Positions 1 through 13,379 of a stretch of DNA of 64,000 nt are shown here, in pieces. The position numbers and the translations under genes are program-made. The notes beneath the pieces are model-generated. The model saw nothing but the letters and a program-made list of their open reading frames with translations. It searched no databases and had not been told where the DNA came from. The stretch covers positions 1,575,001 to 1,639,000 of the forward strand of contig NC_035164.2 of NCBI RefSeq assembly GCF_001659605.2, given 5' to 3'. The DNA comes from Manihot esculenta. Its lineage: Eukaryota; Streptophyta; Magnoliopsida; Malpighiales; Euphorbiaceae. Each line of letters begins with the position of its first letter. Within the stretch, counting starts at the first letter, position 1.

Positions 1-1080
1 AGTAGTCGTAGAAAAAAAATAGTGAGAGAAGGAGAAAAAAGTAACGGAGGACACTAGACCTACTACATCGGGAATCCTAGTAGAAGCTATGAGAGGAGTA
101 AAACGTACCTCGAATTGAAAAATCAAGAATTACAGAGAAGAGAAAGAGCAAGATAGTAGAAGTAGCACAAAAAGCAAAGCAACGAGTGAAAGTAAGGGCA
201 CAAGTTTAAAATGGGTAAAGGTAAAGAAAGGATATTTTGACAAAACTCTTATAGAGCCGCGCGGTAATAATCGGAATCCGAAATTTACCCACTCATAAAT
301 CATGAAATAATTAATGAGCGGGTAAAGTGACACTTGATAACGTTCGAGCTCTGGATGCCCGAGCCTTGGCAAAATCTGTGATAAAAAGATTGGGCCTGAG
401 CTCTATTAGGGCCCAACGCGCGGCCCTACTCCTCATTAGGGGTGAGCATTCGATCGGTTCGGTTCAAAATTGAACCGAACCGAATAAACCGAAAATCAAA
501 ATTTTAGTGTTTATGAAAATCAAACCGAATCGATTTTGGTCGGAAATAGAATCGAACCGGTTTGATTCAGTTCTATTCGATTCGGTTTGATCGATTTCGA
601 TTTTTAATAATTTTTTTATTTTTTAACTTTATTTTTAGTATTTACAAATTTAATTAAAATATTTTAATTTTAATATGATTTAATTTCTCTATATTATTGA
701 AAAAATATATTATTATCACTAATTGGTTCGGTTTGATTTTTTCGATTTTTTTCTAATCAAAACCGAACCGAATCGAAATAATCGAAATTTTTGAAATTAA
801 AAACCGAACCGAACCGAAATGTATAAGAAACTGAACCAAAATTTTAAATCAGTTCGATTCGGTCAGTTTTTTCGGTTTGAACCGAATATTGCTCACCCCT
901 ACTCCTCATACAAGCCCAGGACTTATCTCGACAAGCCGGCTGGACGCGAACCTGCACGTTAGGCCCAGGCCTCCAATATTCGTTAGCCCCACGGGATAAT
1001 AAACCCGTAATGTCTGGAATCGTATTCACGTGGCGCCAGATGAAATTAAATGGTCGTCCAACGATAAAAAATAATATAAT
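1..1080. repeat. Old repeat, possibly LTR, split by MITE copy 1
   Basis: The DNA around MITE copy 1 is more GC-rich than its surroundings and has no intact reading frame. A part near 1025-1062 (a GTATTCACGTGGCGCC-type stretch followed by AAATTAAATGGTCGTCC) resembles parts at about 7765-7800 and 49200-49245. That suggests a dispersed family, perhaps old solo LTRs of a Ty3/gypsy element. No terminal TG/CA with a target duplication was found, so the limits are approximate. Confidence 0.35.
438..900. mobile_element. MITE, AACCGAA family, copy 1 (Mutator-like TSD)
   Basis: Non-coding element of 463 bp. It starts AGGGGTGAGCATTCG and ends with the inverted match GCTCACCCCT. The inner parts are AACCGAA/TTCGGTT-rich near both ends and AT-rich in the middle. 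It is flanked by ACTCCTCATT (428-437) and ACTCCTCATA (901-910), a 10-bp target duplication with one mismatch. Terminal inverted repeats with a 9-10 bp duplication are typical of Mutator-like elements; the superfamily call is an inference from that. This is the best preserved of at least six copies in the window. Confidence 0.8.
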
Positions 1081-2049
1081 ATATTCGTACGTATAATTAA
1101 TATGGATATGATAGGAGGATACAAGTACAGAGCGGTGGTTATATGTTACTTAAAAAAAAAAGAAAAAGAAAATAAAGAGAATAGACAAACTAAACTTACC
1201 AAAAACATACTCTGAATCTAACTCCTTAGTAGATCTCAAACATCGATACAAATTAATTTATTGATTTTTTTAAAATTATAAAGTTTAAGTAGCTATTTTT
1301 TTAAACAATAAGGAGTAAATTACAATTTATCCTAAAAACAATATAGACTCTTTTAAAATTATAAATAAATTAAACTTATATATAAACTATTTAAAATTTA
1401 AACAAGTTAAATTTAACTTAATTCATTTTCTAAAGATACAAGATCAAACCTAATTTTAAACCCATTTAATAAATAAACGAAATTCAAGCTTGTGGTTATT
1501 GAAGAGCTATAGCTTAAAGCTAATTTAGATAATTAGTTTATTTTATTTTAAATATTTAATTTTATAATGCTAATTTTTAAATTAGGTATTTAATTTTTAA
1601 TAAAGGTAACTAATTAATTACATTTGAGCCATCGTTTTCCTTTTCTTTCTTTTTTTTTTTTTTTCTCCCTTTTCAGATGTATATATAACACCAAAATGTT
1701 GTGGTTATTATTTCAACAAATGAGATTCATTTTTTTATCTGAAAATTTGTGATAAAAACATCGAGTTGATATACGGAAATGGACATTTTGAAATCTTTCA
1801 ATGAGAAAACTTAAAATTTTCAAACAAATTTGCATAATCTCCATTTTATTTTATAAAAAATATTTTTTAAAAATATTTTTCACCAGATTTTTTTTTACAA
1901 CCTAATTGAATTTTTAATTACACCACTCATCAAACTATCATTAGCCCATAAGCACCTAATTTTTTTAGATTATGACATTTGACAAACTCAAACCTATAAT
2001 AATATTTAATTAATTTGGTGAGTTTTATTTGTCATTCCAAACCCTCACC

Positions 2050-2083
<34 letters not shown>

Positions 2084-2140
2084 TCAAGATTTATAGTTTG
2101 TAGCTAGTGATTGACATGCATTTGAGCAGGCCGCCGCGTT

Positions 2141-2599
2141 AGGGTAGCCCTATTCGGTTTAAATTGAAAAAATCGATCGAATTGAATTAATTTTAAAATT
2201 CGATTTGATTTTTTATTCAATTCGATTCGATTTTTAATTTTAGAAATTTTAGTTATTTTGATTCGGTTTGATTTTGATAAAAAAATCAAAAAAATCAAAC
2301 CGAACCGATTAGTGATAATAATATGTTATTTTTAATAATATAGAAAAATTAAATTATATTAAAATTAAAATATTTTAATTAAATTTTAAAAAATTAAAAA
2401 TAAAGTATAAAAAATAAAAAAATTATTAAAAATCGAAACTGATCAAACCGAATCGAATCGAACCGAATCAGACCAGTTCGATTCGATTTGATTTCTGACC
2501 AAAATTAATTCGGTTCAATTTTTATAAATACTAAAATTTCGATTTTCAATTTATTCGATTCGGTTCAATTTTAAACAAAACCAATCGAATGCTCAGCCT
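2141..2599. mobile_element. MITE, AACCGAA family, copy 2
   Basis: Same layout as the copy at 438-900: a TATTCGGTTTAAATTG-type start, AT-rich middle with AATAATATAGA, then CCGAATCGAA-type sequence and an end GAATGCTCAGCCT that matches the inverted terminal repeat. The left end (AGGGTAGCCC) is degraded. A clear target duplication is not visible. Confidence 0.65.
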
Positions 2600-3774
2600 A
2601 CGCGACGTCAATTTCTATAAATATATATATTCTCGGTGAAAATTAATTTTCTCGTATTTTATTTTAATTATTGGTCTAAATTTTTATATATATATTTAAT
2701 TTTTTTAATTGTTAGTGACATATTTATTTTATATTATTTGTTCATTTAATTTTTTTTATAATTTTTTAATTATTAAAAATATATATTTTTATTTTTTTTT
2801 AAATTACAAATTTGTATATAAATTCTGGTTTCGCCGGTACTTTAAGCATAAAGATATATACAAAAGATTGGTTTGGTTTGTTGAGGTGTTATCCTTCTCT
2901 CCGATCACCTAATCCTGTGCTTTTCTTGAAAGAGCTGTGACAACCAAATCTTCGGTCAACAAATTAATAATAATAAGCTTAGAAAGCCGGAGAAAAATAA
3001 TTTCCACGAATGTTATGTTTATTTTATAAAAAAATTAATAAATATTTTTTTAATATTTTTAATATTTAAAATATTAAAAAAAAATTAATCAATAAAAAAT
3101 ATTTTTTAATAAAAAAATTAAATTATTTTAATAAATAATAACTTTTTTTTTAAAAAAAAAATTTATACACTTTAATAATTTTATTATAATTATATTTAAA
3201 ATTAAAATTTAAATAAGAGAGTGCATTTCGATCATATGGCAAGATGCAATGTATGCAATTTAGATAAATGTTATTAATAAAAAAAATTAAAATGATAATT
3301 TTATTAATTTTAAAAATTTTAAATTAAATTATAAAATAGCTAAAATTTTAAATTTTTATATAAATAAATATTTTTTGTAAATAATATTTTTTTAAAAAAT
3401 ATTTTTTAAATAAAAATTATTTTTAAAAACAAACAGAGGTCTTATTAAATAATTTTAACTAAATCATGTCATAATATTATTTATTTTGAATTATTAAAAA
3501 CAATATTTATTTTTTATGAAAATATTGACACTATTGTAATTAAGTCATGTGTGTAGCACATGTTCAAAATCTTGAATTGTGATAAGCAAATTGATGGGGA
3601 TATTCCAACTCAGCCTTATAATTTCTATAATATTTAATTATCCACCAACATCCCATGTTATTTGCTAGACAAAATAATTTGCTTCAACTACAATGTGCTA
3701 CCAAACTCCAAAAAGACTTTGACAAAATAATTAATTAATTAAATTAAATAAAAAATCTTTCCAACAAAATGAAA

Positions 3775-4240
3775 AAAAAAATTTTTAGAATCGAAAAAAT
3801 TAATCCAACTGAATTAATTTAAAATTTTAGTTTAATTTTTTATTTATTTTAATTTGATTTAATTTTTAATTTTAAAAATTTCAATTATTTTACTTCATTT
3901 CGATTTTAATAAAAAAAATTAAAAAAATCAAACCGAACCGATTAGTGATAATAATATATTATTTTTAATAATATAGAGATTAGATCATATTAAAGTTAAA
4001 ATATTTTAATTAAATTTAAAATATTAAAAATAAGGTGTAAAAAATAATTTTTTTTTATTAAAAATTTAAATCAATCAAATTAAATTGAATCTAATCGAAT
4101 CGAATCACACTGATTCAGTTCGATTCAATTTTTTTAAATCAAAATAGATTCGGTTTGATTTTCATAAATACTAAAATTTTAATTTTTAATTTATTCGATT
4201 CGATTTAATTTTAAACCGAACTGATCGAATACTCATCCCT
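3775..4240. mobile_element. MITE, AACCGAA family, copy 3 (diverged)
   Basis: Diverged copy. The shared core 'AAACCGAACCGATTAGTGAT' and the AATAATATAGAGA stretch are present. The right end GATCGAATACTCATCCCT matches the family terminus. The left terminus is lost or too diverged to place exactly. Confidence 0.55.
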
Positions 4241-4678
4241 ATCTATATAGAATATATATTAAAAAATAAAATTTGACATTGTATTAAAAAATTAAATAAA
4301 ATTTAGTTTTTTATTATATCAATTATATTATTTTAAATTATTTTAGTAAAAACATATACTATTTTTTAGTATTCAATTCATGTGGTGTAGTAGAATTAAT
4401 ATTAATTTTATATCGGCTAAATGCTAAATGTACTCTTATATGTATACAAAATTTAATATGAACTATTTTCATTATGGGCTAAATTAAATTTCCTTAATAA
4501 ATAAAAGGATGAAATTGAGTTTTAATATAATAAAAAAATTAAATAGTAAATTTTTTTTATATAATTTATTATTAATTTAATTGACTTAAGAAGCTACTGG
4601 TATTAGATATAATGCCTTTAATGGCCGACAATAACATGATAAACGTGGCACTTAATGGGTGACGTGTCCCAATAACAG

Positions 4679-5902
4679 CTAGAAGTAGCTTGGAGTTGTA
4701 GTTCCATCTCTGAGCTCAGCAAGATCAGTATAGTATTTGGAAATCCAGGCTTTGATTATTTCTACCTCTGATTTTCTTTGCATCACCAACCAGTGTGGAT
4801 CACTTGGCCTCTCTCCTTGTATGTCTAAGCAATGAGATCCTGCAAACATGATCATCCACTTTTTAGTATTTAATTATTATTTTTTTAAAAAATATTTATG
4901 GTTAAGTACCCACGTTTGAAATATTTAAAAAAATTAATTAATAAAAAATATTCATACCATTAACTGTAGTAAGGGCAACAATACTATCTGATATGCTCTC
5001 CAACACTCTGCAATAATAAAAAAAAAGAAATCACATATTTAAAAAAAAAATTCAATAAAAATAAATGGGTAATTAGTATAATTGATAATTTAATTATTTA
5101 ATTATTTAATTACCCGCCACTGCTATAAGGATCCCTGAGACCATTGGAGAAGATGATATTACTAGCAAATCTATGAAGAATCAATTTCAAATCCTGCCAT
5201 TGTTGTTGAATGTCATCATCATCATCATCCTCTTTTTTTTTAATATAATAATAATAATAATAAAGAGTTTTAAATTAAGCAGTTAATTATAAAATATTAT
5301 GTACATACATGGCCTCCATAATAAGTAGTGACCCAGTGAGGCTGAGGTAGGACACCAAACAAGGTCTTACACTCCTTTATGTAGCTTTTCAAATTGAATG
5401 GTGCTGGTGGAAACATTGTGTTTCTATCATGCCCTATGGGCATCACCAACTCACTACATGTCTGCACATACATACATACACAAAATGTTTATGGATATAG
5501 AAAATTTTTAGGTGAACACAATGAAGATAATTAATTAAACCTGCCATCTCCATGCAATGGATGTATCTTGAGAAGGGTCATAAAATTCATCCATGTCATA
5601 GCAAGGCTTGTCTCCCATGAAAGCAACAACTCCACCAAAAATTTTGCTGAGAATGTCACTTCCTTTGGGTGCTGCATCTATTCCTCCACACACAACACTT
5701 ACTGGATAGTTTGGTGGTTCATTATACTGAGCTGCTTCACAATATATTGAGTCCAAGTAGTCTTTCAGCTCAAAAGTCCTCTTCAATGGTCTAACCCAAC
5801 AAAGCAACACCATAAATTAACAAATATTAGATCCAAAACTTTTTAATTATAATATATCATGCATGATTCTTTTATTTTCTTTCAGAAGAAAATTCAATAT
5901 TA

Positions 5903-5935
<33 letters not shown>

Positions 5936-7380
5936 TTCTTTTATATTCTTCCAGACAATTTTAGAAGCATGGATGTTTGGTATTGAATTTCAAGATTGAT
6001 GTTTACGAGCAAGTCTTGAATTTCTTGCTGAGCATTGAAAGACCATTAGGCTTGGAAGCTACTCTTTCAATTTCTGCCCAGGATTTGCGTATGGTATTGT
6101 AGCAACTCTCACTAGTTTCCTGTAATTAATTATTTGAATTAATAAATTAATTAATTATAATCCAAAAGAAATTAAGTAATAAAGATGGTCTGTCTTACTT
6201 TAAAATCCTTGGTGACAATGGAATAGTAACCATTACGTGGAGCAATATCATCAAAGTAGAGAATTGGAGCTGACGAAGCCAAAGCACCAAGAGCAACATG
6301 TGGATATTTTAATCTAAACCATGAAGCTAACACTGCACCACCTCATCAAAATAAGCTGACGTCACAAGTATTAATTTTTTTTTTTTGCTTATCATATTAT
6401 TAATTAAACTATTCATCTCTAAAGCCCTAGGTATATATGCTTATAAAATAAAGCCAGCCCTAGGAATAGAGCAATGAAGACATTGCACTCATTTGCTAAC
6501 CTGCAGGCTGCTACTAGCTTGGAAACTCATTTGGCAGATAATTTTAAATAAAATAATTTATAAAAAGTTAAAGTGGATGGAGGAAATATATAAAAGAATG
6601 AAAGAATGATCGATCACTTACTTCCACCATAGGATCCACCAATGACAATAACAGGAGAAGTATTTGCAGAATATTTTTTCTTGACATGCATGATAACAGC
6701 AGCATAATCTGCTATGGCTTGAGCTGAGTTGAAATAACCAAGAGAACTAGCATTTCTTAATGCTTCTTTACTCGATCCAAATGGTACAGATTTTCCATAA
6801 TAACGATGCTGTCAAAATTCATTAATATCTATAATTAAAAACCCATAATATATATTAATTAATATATTCATTTTTCTATTAATATATCTGCATGGATAAA
6901 TTCAATTTAATCGAATTATATATATCAAAAAATAAATACCTATATTCATTTTTTTTATTAAATGTTTACCTCAATATAAAGAAGGAGAGCCTTGAAACGA
7001 GGAGCATTATCAGTGAGGAAACCAATGGCATGAAGATCATCATCAATATTCTCTTCTGCACCAAAGAATACAAAGATGGGTGCACTTGTATTTGGGCCAC
7101 CCCAATACTTAAAATTCATCACATATCTTTGCTTGAAAGTGGTATAGCTTTCAGGCTTATAGTTGAAGTGGTCAAGTGTTTGTGAGTAATAAAATGTCAC
7201 AAAATCACTTGAAGCTGCAGATTCTGAGCTCATGCTGCTTTGAGGTAGGTCATTACCTCTGCTATGTTTCCTGAGTGCCCTAAGCCTTGAGATCTTAGAT
7301 TGAACTGCAGAGGCATGAAGTGAGAGAATTAGTAGCAATATTGAGAGAAATTGATGAAAAGGGTATCTGAGAATGTGCAT
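4679..7380 (-). CDS. Lysosomal Pro-X carboxypeptidase-like serine peptidase (S28), gene A
   Basis: Peptidase family S28, which removes C-terminal residues after proline (PRCP) or N-terminal dipeptides (DPP7). It is likely secreted or vacuolar, since the protein begins with a hydrophobic signal peptide (about residues 1-27). Nine exons read in one frame to 512 aa: 6970-7380, 6622-6808, 6199-6332, 6007-6119, 5541-5790, 5309-5461, 5114-5193, 4958-5007, 4679-4839; all introns are GT-AG. Family motifs are [10 protein letters not shown] near the N-terminus, HRYYGKS, and GGSYGG with the nucleophile at Ser196. The catalytic Asp is about 437 ([11 protein letters not shown]) and the His is 462 (GSHCLD). 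The length is usual for the family. The start is the only ATG that gives the signal peptide. A paralogue with the same exon pattern lies at 18911-21786. The exact substrate cannot be told from sequence. Confidence 0.93.
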
Positions 7381-7472
7381 GGTCTTGAGGTTTATTGGCT
7401 GAATAGTTGGTGTGGCTAGCTAGCTCTTGTGCTTGTAGTTTGAGCTTGGAAATTGTGAGCTCTCACTTAGAC

Positions 7473-7481
7473 CTATTTATA
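7473..7481 (-). promoter_or_regulatory. Probable TATA box of S28 gene A
   Basis: On the minus strand the sequence reads TATAAATAG about 93-100 bp upstream of the ATG at 7380. This spacing allows a transcription start near 7440 and a 5' UTR of about 60 nt. It is the only good TATA match in that interval. Confidence 0.6.
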
Positions 7482-10400
7482 GAAGAATATTAGCAATGGC
7501 AGTGAGGTCATGTCATTGGGTTATTGAGAAATGGGTATTCCGTTTAGTTGTGATGACCGCTGGGTTCCACCATCTGAGTATGAGGCCGAATTTAAAAAAA
7601 CTCATGAAGTCTCCCTGACAATCCGGACCAACATTTTCGGTCTCAATTCAGACCCACAGAGCAAACTGAATCACTCACAAACCCAAGTCCATCCATTATT
7701 GGCTTAGTCTGGTGACGTGACCTGGGAGGGACAGTAAGTCCAGTCATTTCGCAGCCCTGTTTCCACGCGCGTCGGGGGAATTAAATAGCCGCTTGGCGTA
7801 AAGAGTATGTCTGACGCTTTCGTACGTACGGACCTGACGCTTTCGTACGTACGGACCTGCGTGATCGAGACAGGTAGACAGGTGGCACTGTAGCAGAGAA
7901 GCCGTTACGCGTCACTATTAGATAAAAGAAAATAAATAAAAAGAGATGACACATTTCTCTCCCCACAATCTTACATAATTATTATAAACCAACATCAAGT
8001 TGAATAAAATTATTTTATTTGGACGTTTTTTATGGGTATTATTTTATTTATAAAAATCGAATTATCAGTCTATTTATAAAAAATAATACCAAATCATTCA
8101 TTTCAATATTTATTGAGTATCATTTTAAAGTGGTCAAAATGGTACTGCCCTTTTTATCATATTAACAAAGACTTAGACACATTACTAGGATTGAAAAGAG
8201 ATGGTAGCCCTTTAGCTAAATGGTTGGTATAAGTAGATTCACATCCAAATAATTCATGACGCAAGTGATGATTACATAAGCCCATTACATAAACATATTT
8301 CAAATAAAATATTCTTCATCACAAAAAAATTATTTTCTTTAAATTTACAAATTTAATTCAATCATTTCATTTTTAGTGTGAAACTGTTTATTTGATTTAA
8401 TTAATATCAACTTTAGCATCAAATTTTTCTTTTGAAATGAAAAATAAAATTTAAAATTTCAGAAAATATATTTACTATTATATTAAATATGTGAGTGCAA
8501 GAAACAAACTTTATATTTATTTGTAAATTAAAAATTGAATAATAATAATAATAATAATAATTGGTTGAAGAAAATAATTTATTGATATATTAATTTCATA
8601 AATAAGCAGGGTATCCACTAATATTCTTATTGCTCATAAATCTTAAAAATCTTTGGGTTGGTGTAATGGAATTTGAGGTGGAAACCAAATCAGATTAAAC
8701 TTAAGAGGAAATATAAGGTAAAAAGATCAACAACCCTCAGATCATTTCATTGGCTTTTTAATAAATCATTAATTCTATTTTTATAAATTAAAAGATTGAG
8801 ATAAGATGCAACTTCAATGGCCAGCACATTAATCTTATAATCATAGTAATTAATTTTTTAATATTAATATCCAAATTTATAATATTCCCACTCACCTTAA
8901 TGGAGACCTAATTTTATCTATATTGCTTTTCCATTTTAAACCTGTAATTTCTTGGAGTTTACTTCTGGTAAAAATATATAAAACCTAATTTTATCACAAT
9001 AATAAACATCTAAAAAACAATTTCAGAAATAATTTTTTATAAAAATACTTAATTTTTCTTTTAATTAAAAAAAAATACTTTCCCTCAATTAAATTTTTAA
9101 AATGATTAAATCAAATAGATATATAATTCGAAAAATATCGATTTAAATATAATTAAAAGAAAAAAATTCGAATCGAATCGAATATATTTTTATTGCCAAA
9201 CTCTCTATAATGTCACAATAAGGGGGATATGCATGATTACAAAGAAACACTTCTCTCATTGTTTCTCCATTGTAGTGGATGGCACTGCTCAGGTAGAAAA
9301 AGAAAAAGAAAGTCAACAAAGGGGCTGTACAGTAATAAGCAAAAATAGTTGTCCCAATGTGAAATGGATTTTCATTAAGTCATCAAAGTATTAATTTTTC
9401 AATATTAATAATATTTTTTTAAAAAAATATATTTATGAAAGAGTTAGTATCATATGAATTTTTTTTTTATTAATTTTCACTTTTAGAGAGAGGTGTGGTT
9501 GGGAAAAAACAGAGCAATGTGAAACCCATGAAGCCATTATCTTGATACAGTAGAAAGTTGGAAAAGAAAAGCAAATAATGATTATAAATTAGTGCCCACG
9601 ATTTGAATGAAACCACCTCTCCATCTCTTTCATCTATATGCGGAGGGCTGGCTTCGACTCCCCTTCATCATTTTTCCTTTGCTTTCTATTAGGATAATGC
9701 TCTCTCTTTTATCTTTCTTTCTCTTTTATTTGGTTAAAGTTGCTCCATAAATCTAATATATATATTTTTATAAATAAAATTTTAATTTATTATTATCCAT
9801 AAAAAAATTGTTTTTATTTTTAAATATTTAGGGTTTTTGAGGTTATGACTTATGTATTTATAAATCACAAATTATTTTGAATTCCCATTGCATAAATTGA
9901 GTCCATTTAAATGGATTCATTCTGGATTTGTTTAGGAGGCTGAAATCAAATTTTAGGGTATCCTTGATTTTAGGTTTGATCTTGAATTAAATTTTGTCAT
10001 TATTCAATTCGATTTTGATTAAGTCTAACGATAAATTTGTGTTCCTAAATTTTTATTTTCTTGTTGAATTAAAAAAATTTTTTTTAATAAAAGAAAAACT
10101 TAGTTTATCCAAAACTAAATACAACAGTTTTGTCTTATTCAAATTAGGTGGATTTGGATATAGCCTGAGTCTAACGTGACTCACGGTTAGGTATACATCA
10201 ACTAATTATCAATTAAACAATTCAACGGACAAAGGCATAATAAAATTGAGAAAATTATTCGTTAGTCCTTCTAATATAAAAAAAATTATTAATTATTTTT
10301 TTTAAAAATATATTAAAATATTTTTTACATTTTTAAAAAATCTATAAATTAATTTATTCATTAATTTTAACCGTTAAATATTATAAAAAAATTTAAAATG

Positions 10401-10779
10401 TCCTTAAAAATTTTTTTAAAAATTTAAGATATCAATTAATAAATTTTTTTAAAATTATAGGAATTAAATAGTAAAATACTTAATGGTAAAATTAATAGAG
10501 AGACTAATTAATAAAATTTTAAAACGTCAAGGATATTTTAATATATTTTTCAAAATTGAGAGATTGACTAATAAATTTTCTTATACTATAGGAGTTAAAT
10601 AGTAATTTTTCGAATTGTGAAATTTATGGGTTTTTTTATTTAAATTTATTATGAATTTAGTTTATGTAAGAGTTATTATATATATAATAGAATTGATTAG
10701 GAATCATTTTAAGTCTAGTTAAAGTTTACCATTAGAGATAATTTAGTCTTATTTGGTATGAGAGAATTTAACTAAGAAA
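7482..10779. other. Intergenic region upstream of S28 gene A
   Basis: About 7555-7960 is a GC-richer repeat fragment related to those near 1025-1062 and 49080-49320. The rest is AT-rich, with a TAA-type microsatellite near 8537-8560. Nothing with coding character was found. The short reading frame at about 9994-10179 is Phe/Leu/Lys-rich and low in complexity. Confidence 0.55.
7811..7856. repeat. Perfect 23-bp tandem duplication
   Basis: Two back-to-back copies of a 23-bp unit that starts CTGACGCTTTCG and ends TACGTACGGAC (7811-7833 and 7834-7856). Each contains the palindrome CGTACGTACG. It lies about 430 bp upstream of S28 gene A, inside a GC-richer stretch (about 7555-7960) that resembles 49080-49320. 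Confidence 0.85.
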
Positions 10780-11016
10780 TAGAACTTTCTTAATATGTAA
10801 AAATCTAAAAAAATAATAAAATTATAAAATTGACATCTAAACAATGAAATTTTTATCTCGAATTTTGTGACAGATTTGCCTTCGTCACATTTCTAAAAGT
10901 TGTGTGTCTTGAAATTTTCTTTTTGAAAAACGATTATGGGCTTCTAATGGTCGTCGACAACAAAAATTAAGTCTGGTCCAAGTCTAACATAAGAATCTAA
11001 AGCTAATTACTCTGCA
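10780..11016 (-). repeat. 3' LTR remnant of the Ty3/gypsy element
   Basis: Aligns by eye with 17600-17996 from the AAAATAATAAAATTATAAAATT stretch to the TCTGCA edge; about 160 bp of the outer side are missing or unrecognisable. A purine-rich tract (minus strand AAAAGAGAATGA) lies just inside it at about 11017-11032, as expected for a polypurine tract. Confidence 0.65.
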
Positions 11017-11974
11017 TCATTCTCTTTTATTTGTAAAGAACTCAATCTCAAGTTGTCATTAGCAGGATAGTACTGAAATAAATTTGTCACGTTAAATGTC
11101 TTGGAAATTTTCATATAACTTGGGAGGTTAAGAACATATGTATTGTCATTAATCTTCTGATTAATCCAAAATAGACCAATTTTATTTGGGTCAAACTTTT
11201 TCTGTCTTTCATCACGTTTCTTATACAGATATATCATATCTTATCACCGACATTGAAGCACTTGAAACATCTATGTTTATCAACTGCAGCTTTATACTTG
11301 TCATTGGCTTTTGTAAGATATTGTTGTACCTATTTGAAAACATCCACATACTGATTTGCCAAACTGTTTGTTGCAATACTGTTATGAAAACCTGTAGGAA
11401 GGGTAATAAGGTTAACTGTATGTGTTGAAATTTTTCTATACACAACTACAAAAGGTGACATCTTTATAGATTTATGGATAAAATTATTGTAAGCAAATTC
11501 TATTTGGGTAATAGCAAGATCCCAAGCAGTTTTCTTATCACTGCATATGCAACGCAAAAGATTGCTAAGAGTGCAGTTCACTACTTCAGTTTGGCCATCA
11601 GTTTAAGGATGAGCAGCAATTCTATATCGAAGTTCAGTCCTAAAACGATTCTATAAAGTCACCCAAAAGTGAGCTAGAAACTTCACATTTATGTCAGAAG
11701 TAATGGTTTTAGAAATACCATATAAACGAACAACCTCCTGAAAAAACAGTTTTACAATATGAGAAGCATCATTAGTTTTCTTGCAAGGAATGAAATGCGT
11801 TATTTTAGAGAATCTAACAACGACAATAAAAATGGAATCTGATCTACGTTGAGTACGTAGAAGACTAAGAACAAAATCCATAGTCAAGTCCTCCGAAAGA
11901 TATTTTAGAATAGGTAAGGGAGTATATGCTTCCATATTCTGGGAAGACCCTTTTGAGTTTGACAAACTGGGCAC
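11007..11974 (-). pseudogene. Integrase domain of Ty3/gypsy pol (broken)
   Basis: Two main in-frame blocks (11651-11974 and 11330-11581) show the integrase core: '[20 protein letters not shown]' with the first catalytic Asp, '[20 protein letters not shown]' with the second, and TDGQTEVVNCTLSNLLRCI before the third block. The C-terminal block (11007-11237) has KKFDPNKIGLFWINQKIND and NTYVLNLPSYMKISKTFNV. Stops and frameshifts separate the blocks. The last codons run into the LTR edge. Confidence 0.8.
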
Positions 11975-12389
11975 CTCTGTACCATCCGACCTGTATCATT
12001 TTTTAATTGTGGCCAATAAAAACACTCCTCTAAACCAGCAATAGTCTTGTCGTGCCGCAAATGACCACTCAAACCTCCATTATGGACCTCTCAAATCAAT
12101 TTTTCCTGCAAAGAAGAACGAGGAATGCATAGTCTGTTCTCCTTAAAAAGAAATTTATCATGTATCAAGAACTCATCAGCATGCTGACGAGTCTAGACCT
12201 TCGCCCATATATTAGTAAAATCATTATCTGCAGCATACAAATCCTTCAAAAATTCAAAATCCATGACCTCTTGACTAACTATAATCAATAAAACAACCCT
12301 CTTACTCAAAGCGTCTACTACCTTATTACTATAGCAACTTTATATTTTATGACATAATGGAAAGTTCCAAAATAAGTTGTCCATCGAGC

Positions 12390-13379
12390 ATGCATCTTAT
12401 TTACATATTTTTGAGTTTTAAAGTGAATAAAAAATTGATGATCTATATGAATATTGAACTCCTACCCCATCAGATATTGTTTCCAAGTTTTAAAGGCCAA
12501 AACACTGCATATAATTCCTGCTCATAAGTAAACCACTTCTTTCTAACATTATTTAATTTCTCACTAAAGAAGGCAATAGGCCTATTAGACTATGATACAC
12601 ACCGCCAATCCCAACTCTAGAAACATCACATTCAACCTCAGATAGTTTATCAAAATCAAGTAGAGCAATAATATGAGCAAAAATAATCTTATTTTTAATC
12701 TCCTCAAAGCTTTTGTTGGCAGAAGTTAGTCCAAGTAAATTTCTGCACTCTCTTTCTTCAAACAATCTTTGATAGGAACAACGATACTGCGGAAATTTCT
12801 GATAAACTGCCGATAGAATGTAGCAAGTCCATGAAAGCTATGGACTTCTGAAATATTTTTAGAAATGGGCTAGTTCTACATTGTTTTTACCTTCTTCTTA
12901 TCAATATGTATCCCTTTTGCACTAACAACAAATCCAAGAAACAGAACATGCTCCATCATATAGATGCATTTTTTTAAATTAATAACCATCTCATTTTCTT
13001 ACAAGATTGTCATGACTTGACGGAGGTACTGTAAATATTTTTCTTCGCTGCGACTAAAAATCAAGACGTCATCAAAATAAACAACCATGAATTTGCATAA
13101 GAAAGGATATAGAACCTGTTTCATAAGTCGCATTAACGTGCTAGGTGCATTTGTCAAACCAAACGGCATAACCAGCCACTCGTACAAGCCTTTCGTAGTT
13201 TTAAAGGTTGTCTTCCATTCATCTCCCTCCTTAATGCGAACTTGGTGATAGCCACTTTTAAGGTCAATTTTATAAAAGATTTTAGACCCTGATAACTGAT
13301 CCAGCATGTCATCTAGGCGAGGAATAGAAAATTGATATTGAATTGTAATCCTATTGATGGCTCTGCTATCTACACACAT
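12390..13379 (-). pseudogene. Reverse transcriptase and RNase H domains of Ty3/gypsy pol (broken)
   Basis: Frame 12999-13379 carries RT motifs: '[20 protein letters not shown]', [14 protein letters not shown], and '[16 protein letters not shown]'. The active-site motif is [11 protein letters not shown] (YxDD). The following DNA to about 12390 holds RNase H-like text (LLDFDKLSEVECDVSRVGIG) with stops. RT active-site residues survive but the frame is interrupted, so it is a fossil. Confidence 0.85.

Larger units (their letters stand above)
1081..4678. other. Gene-free AT-rich intergenic region
   Basis: Apart from the two MITE copies listed separately, this stretch is AT-rich with a (TAA)n microsatellite at about 2052-2080 and long poly-A/T runs. 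The short open frames here are chance products of low complexity. No coding similarity, tRNA or retroelement domain was recognised. Confidence 0.6.

Noticed and set aside
7781..7966. 61-codon minus-strand frame upstream of S28 gene A
   Set aside because: It spans the 23-bp duplication and a dispersed repeat, and does not look like a protein family.
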